Shown: one piece after another, positions 54,002 to 64,000 of the stretch
Position numbering within the stretch: the first letter of the stretch is position 1
How the letters are laid out: each line of letters starts with the position of its first letter
Assembly (NCBI RefSeq): GCF_000143415.4
Contig: NW_003314266.1
Location: 1,979,139-2,043,138, forward strand
Length of the DNA stretch: 64,000 nt
Reading direction: 5' to 3'
Source of the DNA: Selaginella moellendorffii
Lineage: Eukaryota; Streptophyta; Lycopodiopsida; Selaginellales; Selaginellaceae
The notes under the pieces: model-generated
Told to the model about the DNA's origin: nothing
The model's database searches: none
What the model saw: only the letters and a program-made list of their open reading frames with translations
Position numbers and translations under genes: made by a program

Positions 54002-54313
54002 TTGGTTTACTTAATAAAGTGTTATTCTTACTTATTAATCCAATTGATCAAATAAAGTTTATAATTATTAGCATGTTGTATAAACACAAGATTATTCTTA
54101 TTTCATATTAACCATTAGATGATAGAATAAAAAAGGATATACTAGAAAGGGTTTAAGAAAGTTTATAAATTATAAACATGTTTATAAATTATAAATACAA
54201 AATTAATCTAAATAAATAACAATCGTTATATGGTAAAATATTCTAGAATATTCAAGTATATTATGGGTATATTCATTACCCCCTTACAGGTTTGCTTAAG
54301 CAAACCAAAAAAA
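53970..54313. mobile_element. MITE-like element, second copy
   Basis: Homologous to 24628-24976. It keeps the TTGCTAT...GTAGCAA hairpin near the left edge, TTGGTTTACTTAA (54002-54014), and the inverted partner TTAAGCAAACCAA (54296-54308) within the perfect GGTTTGCTTAAGCAAACC palindrome. Non-coding and AT-rich inside. Confidence 0.55.
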
Positions 54314-54699
54314 ACTGTTTGTGGTTACAAAAATAAAAACCACACATTTTAAGTCTTGGGTATGCAAACCAGAGACTCTGGTGCAAACTAACCAAGAAAA
54401 TCAAACAAAGCTTCCAATTTAGAAAAAAAAAAGACTTCTTTGGAACACCACTCCCTCTATTCGTTTTTGCCCACCACAAGCTCCCATGGGGCCTGAACTT
54501 TCTCTCCGTCCACCAGTGAGCTCTAGCATGGGTCTAAGGAAGATACTAGAATATTCAGTTTTAACTTTTTGTAATTTATTTGTAATCACAGTTTAATACT
54601 AATACACTAATACAGAACTATAATTAAATCTCACATTATATCACAAATCCTTTATCTAACATATGGCTTTAAGATCACTTCCATCACATCATAAAGCCC
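54314..54699. other. No gene recognised
   Basis: AT-rich to mixed sequence. The short minus ORF (54479-54276) has no family signature. Confidence 0.5.
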
Positions 54700-55455
54700 A
54701 TCCAAGTATTTTGTTTATCAGCAGCACACGTGTGCTCTCGATCGGCACCTTTGCTTTGGTCCGAGGTATCTTGCAATACACTTCTCAGTCTCGCTCTAGC
54801 AAATCTTCTCAAAGATCGCAGGTTCTTGATCACCAGGATATCTCAACACTTTGAACTTCGCAAGCTCTTCCTTGATCAACCGCTCAAGTGACCTCTTGCC
54901 TTGAGATCATCTCTGTTGAAAACTTTCAACCTGCTCTAACGTTCGAGGAACTGATAAGTAGTGAATTCCAATCCTAGGAGCCATAGGAAAATCACTCACG
55001 AGCTCCTTGACGAAGAAAATCTGGCCGGAAGCCATGCAAGTAAAACTCACGTTGACCTTTCTAGCACAAGCTTAAAGTCTCTCCAAGATCCTATACATGA
55101 GCATAACTTTGGAGCCAAACTCCTCTCGCTCTAGCTGCCAATTCCAAAGCAGCTGTAGTGACTGACATTGCTCTTGTTGAGATGTCTGCTTGGCCCCACC
55201 CTTGTGATCACCCAGCTTCACCTTCTTAGCCTCGCCAAGAACAAGAGAATAAGCATTATATTCCCGGAAGACAAGCAAATGCGGTTTAAGCTCCTCTACA
55301 GAAACTCCATGGATCTGTTGGAAAAAGAAAGAGCTAAACGAAATGAAGAAAATGAAAAGAAAGAAGCTTACCTTTGCCAGCCATTGAGAACTCCCATGAG
55401 AGCTAGAACGTAGATTTAACACGTTCTCTGCTTCCTCAAGCTCACTCAAGACCAA
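54700..55455 (-). pseudogene. Unknown gene fragment, at least two exons
   Basis: Family not recognised. The minus strand opens MVLSELEEAENVLNLRSSSH...WLAK, followed by a GTAAGC...CAACAG intron (about 55373-55318). The next exon is IHGVSVEELKPHLLVFREYN, LVLGEAKKVKLGDHKGGAK, ending MYRILERL-stop at 55072. Beyond the stop, coding-like pieces continue (QIFFVKELVSDFP, SLERLIKEELAKFKVLRYPG, then stops). The composition is that of a soluble helical protein. Stops after 55072 suggest a broken gene, though unrecognised introns could hide a working one. Confidence 0.35.
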
Positions 55456-55971
55456 TCACTCTCGAAAATGACCAGTTTCTTGGGCTACGATCGTTTCTGG
55501 GGTGTGCATGTTAACTAGCGTAATCCTACGGGCTTTTCTTGTCTAAAGTTGAACACGTGAATGGTGGCAACTGCAACAAAAACTTTTTAACATTCATTGA
55601 TTTTCCTGGCGGTAGTATCAAAACATCAATTAAGTTACAGGAGTTTATAGAGAATTCTACCTCACTCTGCTCGTTTTTGTCCCTGCTACAGAGGCTCTAT
55701 TTTGTCTGTAGGGAAATCCATCAGCTCACACTACTTGTTTTTCTCTCTGCTATCTCGGCCAAAGAACCATGATGTGGAGGGCGTCAAGGAAGAGCTGAAG
55801 GATATTCCTGGAGTCTCAACCAATGAGTTCTGGTCCATATCTTCCAGCATTTTTAAGGGGTGGATGATTTTGAGCTGCTCCTGGCAATTTTTTGTGTGCG
55901 ATGCTCCACACACCAAGAGTGGGCAAACGAATTTTGAAATATTCATTGATTTAACATTAATCTTCTAATCT
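55456..55971. other. Ambiguous relic between gene fragments
   Basis: Weak coding-like stretches on + (DVEGVKEELKDIPGVSTNEF, GQTNFEIFIDLT at 55770-55960) without recognised family. No clear gene. Confidence 0.3.
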
Positions 55972-56190
55972 TTAGTAAGTTATATTACTTAGCTGGTTTT
56001 GAATCCTAGAGGCCTCCTTGGACAATCCGGTGGCAGCATAGACATTAGACATAAGTACATGAGCTGATGCACTTGTGCTCTCTAGCTTGACCACGGATTG
56101 AAACGCAAGCTCTCCAACACCCACATTCTCCCACTTGACGCAATCATCCAACACTACCATCCAGATGATCACATCAGGCTTCACAGGCAT
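55972..56190 (-). pseudogene. PPR C-terminal (E-motif) fragment
   Basis: 72-codon minus frame: MPVKPDVIIWMVVLDDCVKW, GVGELAFQSVVKLESTSASA and HVLMSNVYAATGLSKEASRI. This is the standard end of a PLS-class PPR protein (MPxKPDVxxWxxLLxxC...YVLMSNIYAAxG). The upstream repeats are missing: the sequence changes abruptly at about 56195 into gene X copy C. It is a detached 3' gene end. Confidence 0.75.
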
Positions 56191-56209
56191 GCCAGAAAGA
56201 GAAAAAAAG

Positions 56210-56850
56210 AAAGAAGCCTCTATTCAAGCACTCTCTAAACTGTCGAGTTGTTCGTGCTTTTCAAGCTCTTCAGTAAAGTATTCCCTGTTGCCTTGGCAAA
56301 CTCCCTCAAAGCTTCAATGGCATTCTCTTGTCGCACAGCAAACAGCTTGTCGATATCTCCGGAAATAACAATTGCACCATTGCCAAACCATCGCAACATC
56401 CTCCTAAAATTTCACGTGGAGACTGCAACATGTAGACATGAACCAGCCTAGCGTGGACAATTGCAACGCTCGATCCCACAAGTACAACTTGCCATCCCTG
56501 CGGTGGAGTAGCGGCCGCCAGAGCAGAAGAACCAGCAAAAGCCTCGTGTTGTAGACGATGCTAAACTTGAACAAACCGACCGCGTCGTACCAATCGTCAG
56601 GAACAAATTGCATTGCGGGAGTGAAAAGCCAAACCGTCAGTGGAATCAGCACCCACGAGTCTGTGCTCATTGTGGAACAGATACCACTGATGCCTCCAAC
56701 AAGAAAACCATATCTGACAACATTCTTCCGACCAAAGAGACAGTACAGAAGCACTGAGACACCTTCTCTATAAGAGATAAAAACAAATGAGAATGTGATC
56801 ATTAAGAAACCAATGCTTCCTGCCAATATATGGTAGCTACATAAAACCCA
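56210..56850 (-). pseudogene. Gene X relic, copy C, inverted
   Basis: This is the best preserved copy. The minus frame 56826-56404 is open for 140 codons and rich in hydrophobic segments (GSIGFLMITFSFVFISY, LIPLTVWLFTPAM, LLLVLLLWRPLL), with VVRYGFLVGGIS, DDWYDAVGLFKFSIVYNTR and LYLWDRALQL. It is followed in another frame by RWFGNGAIVISGDIDKLFAV and QENAIEALREFAKATGNTLL. Several membrane helices are likely. The N-terminal part is not visible, the frame breaks after SLHVKF, and the tail abuts a PPR fragment, so it is probably a relic. Family unknown to me. Confidence 0.45.
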
Positions 56851-57054
56851 TATGCACTGAAGTAGTGATTCACAAGGTTCATAAAAAATTGGTGCATTAT
56901 AATCCAGTGGCGACTAAGATCCCAGGACCAAGATTGTGCTCACGGGCTCCTAGAAATTCTCCTTTGCACATTTTTAAAATCTTGACCGTTGGTCGGCAGC
57001 TCATCCAACGGCGCAGTGCTTCACCAGCTAAAGATGGTAGCAAATAATAGTGTC

Positions 57055-58050
57055 CTAGTCAGCAGTCATTTTTATAAAAAAAATGCATTTTATAGGCAAT
57101 TGGAATCCGAAAAAACAAAAGCCGGATGCAAAAGGCAAGATTTCAAAAAATAGAAGTTTGATCACCTCTGACATTTCCAGCTTTTGCGTCATGGCCATTG
57201 TGAATGCCGGTGTAGAAATCGCCTCATGGTGATTATGATATCGCCGTCCTGTTGGTGATCTTGAGCAGATCAAGTCAGTTTTCGACAATCAACAGGACAC
57301 TGCAATATCCTCAATGTAGCTGCCATGGTCCACATTTCCTGTAACACGTTATTCGTATGACTGGACATTACAAACCAAAAAACTTAACTGGAAGTAACAT
57401 CAGCTTACACTGCCCCTGATGCTGCAAGTCAAGAGCTCACAAACTGCTGTCAAAGAAAAAAACAAAACAAAACAAAACAATGTGAGGGCTTGCAAAAGCT
57501 CAAACTCCGGAACGAGCAGCAAAGCACTTCAAGCTGTCACCTAGAGGAGAAGTCACGCGTTGTTCGTTCTCTTCCCGAAACACGTCCGCTGAAGAAAAGA
57601 TGAGGTCTGAGCTTGCGATAGGTTTCGGCATGAAAGAGTTCCGAAGTGGCAGCATTTCAAAAGTTAAAAGAAAGTGAAGCTCAAATTCTAACAAACTTGT
57701 ATTGTCATACCTCCTACACATGCTGAGCAACACGCCCATCCTCTCCAGTAGTTGATTAAGTGTGAACAAGGTACGAGTTTCTTATTTCAAATCGTTTATT
57801 ATGCAAGCGTTCAATGTAGAGTCAAAAATCAGCCACTTTCTCCTCGTCAGGCAATCCCACGATGGCTGTTACGCTGCGATCGAATGTTATGAATTCTAAA
57901 ATCCAGCAAGTTTTCATACCTGCCAGCAAGCGCATTGCCAACCCAGTGCTTATGACGTATCGCATAGTGCATCGTCTTTGACATTGGTCAGAAGGCAGAC
58001 ACAGCCATCCCCGTCGACTTCATCCACCGAAAAAAGATTTAACACGTTGA
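57055..58050 (-). other. Weak coding-like exons, unknown
   Basis: Minus-strand stretches include EMLPLRNSFMPKPIASSDLI and SADVFREENEQRVTSPLGDS (57650-57500). Splice-like borders are possible, but the family is not recognised and no continuous model could be built. A (CAAAA)n run lies at about 57460-57480. Confidence 0.3.
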
Positions 58051-59400
58051 GGAAGTACGGCATGAAGAAAGTAGCAATCTCCCTGTAAGAACAGAGAGTG
58101 AGACCAAATCGAGCATAGAAATACCAGATTGTAAAGACGCGATGACTAGCTCCAAAATGCACCCGAAATTTTTTCCATCATATCTTGCAAATCAGAGAAG
58201 ACCTCAGTGCAGTTACTTCCAAGATGGATCCATGGGCCATTCTTTAATGCACCTCCGTTCGGGTTACGAAAGGGAAAAGTCCCCAGCAACAGAAGGCTGG
58301 ATCCATCTGGAGTAAGCTGAACTCCAAACTCCGCTTGCAGTTGCGATAAGTCGAATGCAGCAAAAATGAAGAAAAATATAAACCTTCCAAGAGTCTGCTC
58401 CAAAATCTTCGTAGATCCAGTAAAATTTGCAGGACCTCCGATTGCAAATTCCTGCTTAAGGATAGTCTTGCTATCCTCTTGAATAGAAAAGCTCGAGCAT
58501 GTCCAAACTAAAGCTCAAGTGTTTGCCCAAATCATTGGCTACGGGATCCTTTTGTGTATCCTCCGCTTGAGCTGTAGTGCTCGTTTGTTGATGGAGCCAG
58601 CGCCTGTCAAAGGTATTGACTGGTGCTCTTGAGAGCATGGCTTCCTTGTTCAGCCGAAGTGTTCCCTCGAGCTTGTTGTGCGAATCAGCACAATAGTCGT
58701 CCAGATCACTGACTCGAATCCTTTCGCACAGTGCTTTCCCAAGTCGAGGTTCTGAACTTGTTGACGGTGGCTGTAGGTGATGAGGATTCGTTAAACATTG
58801 TGTGTGCTCGTAAACATTCTTTGTTTCCTGAGTCCTGGCAGCTTGGCTGCTCAGCAATGGACAGCACCGGCTCAACTGCTACACAGCCATAGTTCATCCA
58901 CCGTGTGAACGTTTGGCATGAAGAAAGTAGCTGTCTTTTGGAGATATCCCTATGAGATGTAAGAGAGTGAGTTTATGGGATGACTGCAAACGAAACAAAG
59001 AAAACACAAACATGACAAGGGGTTACCTCTAAGACGGATAAAGGCCAGCAACAAGCCATCTGGAGCGAGCTAAACTCCAAACTTCACTTGCAGCTGCAAC
59101 AATGGGGTAAGTCGAATGTAGCAAAAACGTAAAAAAGAAAAATATAAACTTTCAGAGAGTCAGCAGCAGCGTTGCCTCCGATTGCAAACTCCTGCTAAGG
59201 GATAATCTTGCTGACACAGATATCCTCTTGAATACTTGTGTTGACTGCCACACAAAGAAAAGAACGTGCTCAAAAGGTCGAGCATGTCCGAGCTAGTAAG
59301 TCCGCTTGCTGAAACTAAAGCCCGAGTGCCTGTCCAAATCGTTGGCTACGGGATCCTTGCCACCTTAACTGCTACAGTAGAAACCATTTATTGGTTGTCA
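58050..59400 (-). repeat. Tandem duplication of an unknown gene segment
   Basis: 58060-58560 and about 58905-59380 are diverged direct copies. Shared pieces include GGCATGAAGAAAGTAGC, CTCCAAACT(C/T)C(G/A)CTTGCAG, CTCCGATTGCAAA and TGGCTACGGGATCCTT. On the minus strand the better copy reads LKQEFAIGGPANFTGSTKIL, FGVQLTPDGSSLLLLGTFPF, NPNGGALKNGPWIHLGSNCT and EIATFFMPYFLN. The second copy carries several breaks. The 58875-58471 frame (134 codons) lies between them. I do not recognise the protein. Confidence 0.5.
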
Positions 59401-59469
59401 AACATATTTGTTATCATGGCCATAGTGTTTACCCATCCTATAGTCTTAAGGATCTTTGCCTGCTAAAAA

Positions 59470-60480
59470 ATAAGTCTGAGTGCTAGATCTCAGTAGTTCC
59501 AAGTCCACTTTCACTAATAAAGAAAACAAATTTTTTTTAGGTATTTCATAATGTATTTATGTTTTAGATTTAGTGAATTTAATTCATGTGTATTGATCTC
59601 CGATTGTGAACACTATCATGTTTTTTAGACATGACAGAGACTTGCAATCCTGGAAACAAAGAAAAGAATAAAAAAATTTAAAAAATATTACTTTTAACCA
59701 ACTAGAATTAACTACTAAAATAATGTGATAACCCTAGGATCATTTATTTCATATTGATATTATATATATAATATATATGTCATAAAAATTATTATTTAAC
59801 TATTTTAGCATAATATAAATCAATATAAATAATGTGAGACATTCTCTATAACTACTAAATACTTTATGAAAATATTTAAGCATATAAGTAAAAATTAAAA
59901 AGGTTTTAATAAAATTCAAGGTGATATTAAATTACCATATATAGCTTATGCTCTAGAAATTAAAAAAACACTGTCTCTTATACAAATTTACCTTTGGCTT
60001 CTAAATTAATATTACATATTTCTAGGGTTATTGAGCACCCAATTGGAAGCATAAGACATACCAAGAAAGAATTTTATATAACAAATAAAGAAAAAGCATA
60101 TTCCACTATATTTATATCTTCTTATCATTTCTTGAATATATTACAATGTTTTAAATCAACATAAGACCTCAAAGAAAAGAGAACAAGCTTTAATGTATAA
60201 TAATACATTTGTACATGCAGAGTTTTTAGTTTGTGCCAAGTGAATTATTTTGTGGTCAGATTCGTGCGCATTTGCAAAATTTAGAACTTCGTGCCCTCCA
60301 TAATCAGGCTTGCATGTTTCAATCTTATATAAGATCAAAAGGGCATATATAGATAAATCAAGATCTTGTTACTTTTGCACCTCTATGTGTGCATGCAATC
60401 AGGAAATGATACAAGAAATTGGGCAAATAGCCTCCAAACAAACCAATGATCCACACACAAAAATCTGCAATTGACAGATC
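59470..60480. other. AT-rich spacer without genes
   Basis: About 1 kb, AT-rich, with a TATATATAATATATATG run near 59761. No gene or repeat family recognised. Confidence 0.6.
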
Positions 60481-61450
60481 AAATTGCACATGCTGTTCAT
60501 CTTCCAGGGAGCAGAAAAATGCAGGCCTTTAGGGTTATTTTATACTCCGTGTCTCAAAGCAACCAACCACATCTTGATGACCATCACAAGGATCCAAATA
60601 AAAGACATTTTCAATTCCAGTATTCTATTTTCAATTTCAAATAAAATTGAGAAAACCATCACTGCACTACTGCCACCATCTGCAACCACAAAAACAGCCA
60701 CAAGTTTTCAGAATTCAAAGCTCCAGATCAGTCCAAATTACAGAATTCAAAGCCCACATCAGCCGATCCACGCACGTTCAAAGCTGGGAAACCTCAGTCA
60801 AATTGTTGACAACTTGACAACACCCATCAAGTTGGTGCTGCTGCTGCTGCTTGCTTTGCTTGCTCTTGATCGATTGACGTGGATGGATGAGCAGCGTTTG
60901 AAATTGTCTGCTCCAATAGACTATACCATTTATTTAGGGCTCCGTGAGCCTTGTTGGTGGTGCACAAACAATGCAATGCTGCAATCAAAGGTTGGTGCCT
61001 TCTTTAATCCTAGAATACTTTTGATAGCACTCTTTTCCATCAAGAGCAGCATGGACTTCCCCACGCCCGCCTTTCCTTTGGTCCTCGGGAGCAATTATAA
61101 ACTTCATTCTTTCCCTGTTGTTGGACTTGTCGATACCAAGCCGAGCAATATCTCTCGAGTGGACCGAAAGATCGATCGAGACGAGATCGGGGATCTACCA
61201 ACAATTATCACGTTGTTTCAGAGAAGAAAGTTTTTGATTAACTTCATACTAATATATACACAGCAGGCCTCTTGGTGTTCGTTGGTTTGCTCGTGTGTTT
61301 GCTCGCTCGCTCGATCGGTCTCCACAGCAGCGTGGAAGTGGGATCGGGATCGGGATAGTTTTTGTACACCGCGGATCCGGATCTTCCCGGAGATCACCAG
61401 ACAAGAGTCCCCCAGATGCAAATCTGAGAACCCATACGTGATCGATCAGA
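60481..61450 (-). other. Downstream region of the armadillo gene
   Basis: Probably 3' UTR and downstream sequence of the ARM gene. A GCTGCTGCTGCTGC run is at about 60837. The + strand is open for 325 codons, but its translation has no domain, skewed composition and no homologue known to me, so I do not call a gene. Confidence 0.45.
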
Positions 61451-63070
61451 TCAATACGTGATCGTGCTGGCCAGGTCGCTGTGAATCGTGTTGTGATTCT
61501 CCCCATACTTGTGGAGCGCCTTGAGAAGCTTGGCCGCCTTCCTCCGCGCGCGATCGCTACAATCGCTTTGCATTACCAGCAGCATCTGCGCGGGCGCGCC
61601 ACCTTTCACCGCCATCTCCTGGACGCTGCTGTGCTCGCCAAGCCCATTGAAGGTGGCGCTAGAAGTGATCCTGGCAGCTCCAGCGGCGAAGCTGGCGGCG
61701 GCGGCGGTGGTACCATCTTCGCTGCCCAGATTGTCGCACAGCACCGCGCAGAGCACACCGGCGGCGTACTCGGTTGCGCGCTCCGAGACCCCGAGGACGA
61801 GCCCGACGAGCTCGGATATGAAGTTGGGCTGGCTGCAAATCGCCGCGCGCCCCTCGCTGCTCGTGCACAGCAGCTCCAGCGTCGCGAGCGCCCTCTCGAC
61901 GTTGACGACGATCCCACTCTTGCTGCAAAACTCGCCACCATCGACGCCATGGAGATCCACCAGCGTGTCGAGCAGCGCCTCCACGGCGCCGGCCTTGACG
62001 GCTGGGATGCGATTCGGCTTGCTCAGGCAAATTCCCAGCATTGATTTTAGGGCTAGGCGGACGAGCTTGGCCTCGGCGGAGGGATCCTTGAGCAGCGCTA
62101 CGCAGGCGCCCAGGATGCCGGAGGTGGCGGCCGGATCCACCGCGGATTCGTTGGCGGAGAGCTTGCAGAGGAGGATCCACGCGTCGGTGGAGCGGCGGCG
62201 GAGGTCGCACTCGATGGCGGGGAGGAGGCGCGAGCGCGCGATGAGATCCTGGGTGTGCTCGTCGTCGGCCAGCGCCGCCAGCAGCGCCAGCGCCTCGCGG
62301 AGGATGTCGCGCTTCTCGATCTCCGGGGAGGAGGAGAGGAGGAGGGCGATGAGGCTGTCCGGGACGCCGGCGGCGATGATGGCGCGCTTGTTTCGATCTG
62401 ATTCCTCCGCCAGCACGCGCAGGGATCGGAGCGAGGCCTTTGCGAATCTGCCGCAGGCGGTGTCCTTGGTGAGCGAGTCGAGCGACTGATCGGCCGCTGG
62501 TGGCGCTGGATTCGCCGCTGGAGCTGGTGGCGCTGTTCTTGAGGATTGGAAGGGGCTGAGATCCCTGTCCACGAGACCCACATACCTCTCCTTGAAGAAG
62601 CCGGCCTCTTGGGGGGAGGAATCGTCCTTGTTGCCAGCGGCGGCGCTCTTGGGCTCCGCCGCTGCCACCGCCGCCGCTGCCGCCGCCTTGATCATCTCAC
62701 TCTCCCTCTCGCGCAGCTGGACCATTTGCTGCTTGAGCCCAAAGTCCCACTGGCTGAGGATCTTCTCCTGGGCGACCGTGTCCGGGGATGGCGGAAGAGC
62801 CAGCACCTCCGCCAGCGGCGCCGCCTTGGGCTTCTCGGGAACGGCGGCATTGCTCTTGGGGGGCGGCGCCGCGGCCGGGGCTGGCGGAGGAGGAGGTGGA
62901 GGGAGATTCGCGGCCGCCGCCGCTGTAGGGAGGGGGCTGGAGATGACCAGCGCTGGCGGCGGTGTTCTTGGGCTGAGGACGCTGTCGGAGCACGTCCCAA
63001 ACATCCCGCAAGTGAAGATTTGGCCTTTGGCGTGCTTGAGCCTCGCGCAGTGGTGCTTGCGCATCTTCAT
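61451..63070 (-). CDS. Armadillo-repeat protein (plant ARM family)
   Basis: Single-exon frame. The upstream part of the open frame has no ATG, so the start is MKMRKHHCARLKHAKGQ at 63070, giving 539 aa. The N-terminus has a short basic and cysteine motif (IFTCGMFGTCSDSVLSP), then a Pro/Ala-rich low-complexity stretch (PPPPPPPAPAAAPPP). The C-terminal two thirds are armadillo/HEAT-like helices: RSLRVLAEESDRNKRAIIAA, PDSLIALLLSSSPEIEKRDI, LVRLALKSMLGICLSKPN, ALATLELLCTSSEGRAAICS, ATEYAAGVLCAVL, RRKAAKLLKALHKY. The repeats resemble those of plant U-box/ARM E3 ligases, but no U-box is present, so an adaptor role is more likely. Codon use is strongly GC-biased in contrast to the AT-rich upstream repeats. 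The frame looks intact. Confidence 0.9.
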   Translation of the reverse strand: MKMRKHHCARLKHAKGQIFTCGMFGTCSDSVLSPRTPPPALVISSPLPTAAAAANLPPPPPPPAPAAAPPPKSNAAVPEKPKAAPLAEVLALPPSPDTVAQEKILSQWDFGLKQQMVQLRERESEMIKAAAAAAVAAAEPKSAAAGNKDDSSPQEAGFFKERYVGLVDRDLSPFQSSRTAPPAPAANPAPPAADQSLDSLTKDTACGRFAKASLRSLRVLAEESDRNKRAIIAAGVPDSLIALLLSSSPEIEKRDILREALALLAALADDEHTQDLIARSRLLPAIECDLRRRSTDAWILLCKLSANESAVDPAATSGILGACVALLKDPSAEAKLVRLALKSMLGICLSKPNRIPAVKAGAVEALLDTLVDLHGVDGGEFCSKSGIVVNVERALATLELLCTSSEGRAAICSQPNFISELVGLVLGVSERATEYAAGVLCAVLCDNLGSEDGTTAAAASFAAGAARITSSATFNGLGEHSSVQEMAVKGGAPAQMLLVMQSDCSDRARRKAAKLLKALHKYGENHNTIHSDLASTITY

Positions 63071-63877
63071 CCTGGGCGATCGAGAGCGCGAGATCACAAT
63101 GTAGCTCTGGAGAACACACCCACACGATTGCAAGAAGCTAAGAACACCCCGAAGAACAACTCTCACTATTACACTGTACCAGAGCTAGATGGGAAAGATA
63201 GACCACTTCTTCTTCCACGCTCACACACTCTCACACTCTTCTCTAAAAGTTTCCCCTTTTCTTCCTCGCTCACCCACCACACTTCCTTCTTTGCTTGACT
63301 CTAGGCTCGATTTGAGGGGCGGGCTCACGTCCGGACCACCACCGTGACCGGGACAGCGGGTAAGTATCCCCTGGCCACTGCCGCGTGCCGGTGGGGCACA
63401 GGCTCTTTTCCGGTCGTCGCGGAACGCACGGGCAGTTGGACCGGTTAATTTTGGATGGACCGTCCAAAAAAATAAACGCGACCGGGAATATTTTGCCGGT
63501 GAGGGTTGTCCCATGTGTCCCCCACACACTTCAGTCGCCGGGAAAGCTGCCGGGAAGTCCAACAATGGCAGGCCGCCACGTGCTACGCGGCCGGACGCCT
63601 GGAAAAGACCGTCTGGCATTTAATAGCTGGAACCTTCCAGTTGTAGTGGCCGATCGTGGCCGTCCGATCGATGTGTCCTCGTACGTAATAAAAGAAAAAA
63701 GGAAAGAAAATGTTTTCCACATCAGCAGCACCACGTCACTTAACATGGCTAGTTATCTGCCACATGGACTTCGCCAGTCCGACGTGTCGCGAAGTGGTGG
63801 GAAAAAATTAGGGTAGGAGTGCGAGAAATCCAGGGCTTAGCGGCTTCTTGGGGCATCGATCGAGAGTCGCGGTAGGG
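63071..63877 (-). promoter_or_regulatory. Upstream region of the armadillo gene
   Basis: Probable 5' UTR and promoter. A CT-rich stretch lies at 63200-63300. A G-box (GCCACGTGC) is at about 63576, and TTTTGGATGGACCGTCCAAA, an imperfect palindrome, at about 63449. No other gene is supported. Confidence 0.5.
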
Positions 63878-64000
63878 ATGGATTGGATGGATGCATTCCA
63901 CGGTATTATGATCGGGGTTGTTGCCTTGCACGGTGGAGTGTGGCGATGTGGTGTATCGGAGCACTCTGCCCAAATCCAGTTTGATAGAAAACAGGCTCAG
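63878..64000 (+). CDS. Possible start of a gene running off the right edge
   Basis: From ATG at 63878 the + frame (MDWMDAFHGIMIGVVALHGG...) stays open for 41 codons to the window end. There is no recognisable family, and an open frame of this length occurs by chance, so it is only a candidate. Confidence 0.15.
   Translation, partial: MDWMDAFHGIMIGVVALHGGVWRCGVSEHSAQIQFDRKQAQ

Noticed and set aside
59266-59466. 66-aa hydrophobic ORF on the + strand
   Set aside because: Lies antisense to the second copy of a tandem duplicate whose better copy is coding-like on the minus strand.
60484-61461. 325-codon open frame on the + strand
   Set aside because: No domain, no start context, odd composition, and it lies antisense to the downstream region of the armadillo gene. 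Probably a chance frame.
63071-63166. Longer armadillo protein starting at 63166
   Set aside because: That codon is GTG and the extra 32 codons contain no ATG, so the start was placed at the ATG at 63070.

Overview
The window looks like a piece of a vascular-plant nuclear genome, most likely the lycophyte Selaginella (S. moellendorffii is my best guess). Three things suggest this: very short GT-AG introns (about 50-75 bp), gene-dense edges, and repeat-rich AT-biased middles with decaying PPR genes and chromodomain Ty3/gypsy elements. This is inferred from style and protein families; no search was run. There are two assembly gaps, at 18851-18950 and 34844-34987.

Gene-rich left end (1-13.2 kb). 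In order: a PPR protein (-, runs off the left edge), a YTH-domain m6A reader (+, 9 coding exons, 580 aa), a GDSL esterase/lipase (-, 5 exons, 364 aa), an ER M28 metallopeptidase of the ERMP1 type (-, 13 exons, 899 aa), a small L7Ae/SNU13-like RNA-binding protein (+) sharing a 99-bp telo-box promoter with it, and an LRR receptor kinase (-, 2 exons, 1035 aa). Reading frames are continuous across every intron I placed, so these models are strong. They are housekeeping and signalling genes with no operon-like link; the clear structural links are the shared promoter and the convergent 3' ends.

Duplicated and eroded zone (12.9-25.7 kb). The RLK 5' end plus its upstream region, followed by an unrecognised membrane-protein gene ('gene X') and the edge of a further unknown gene, occurs twice. 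Copy A was split by a MULE-like SWIM transposon that itself carries a rearranged chromodomain-gypsy fragment. Copy B was split by a decayed transposase fragment and by a short element with inverted ends. A third, inverted gene X relic sits at 56.2-56.85 kb.

Retrotransposon zone (26.9-54.3 kb). An LTR element without recognisable protein genes (LARD-like; 1.15-kb LTRs, initiator-tRNA-Met-type PBS, purine tract, TSD ggtag) spans 41179-53642, and an old decayed relative spans about 26.9-35.6 kb. Each hosts one nested copy of a chromodomain Ty3/gypsy element (29256-34843+ and 45654-50812). This gypsy element has no tRNA-type PBS. The 15 nt just inside its 5' LTR are instead complementary to the predicted 5' end of its own RNA, the hallmark of Tf1/sushi-type self-priming. 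A short terminal-repeat element at 38444-38943 carries 5S-rRNA-like promoter sequence in its LTR, as Cassandra TRIMs do.

Right end (54.3-64 kb). This holds gene fragments (PPR tail, gene X copy C, tandemly duplicated unknown exons), an AT-rich stretch, and an intact single-exon armadillo-repeat protein gene (-, 539 aa).
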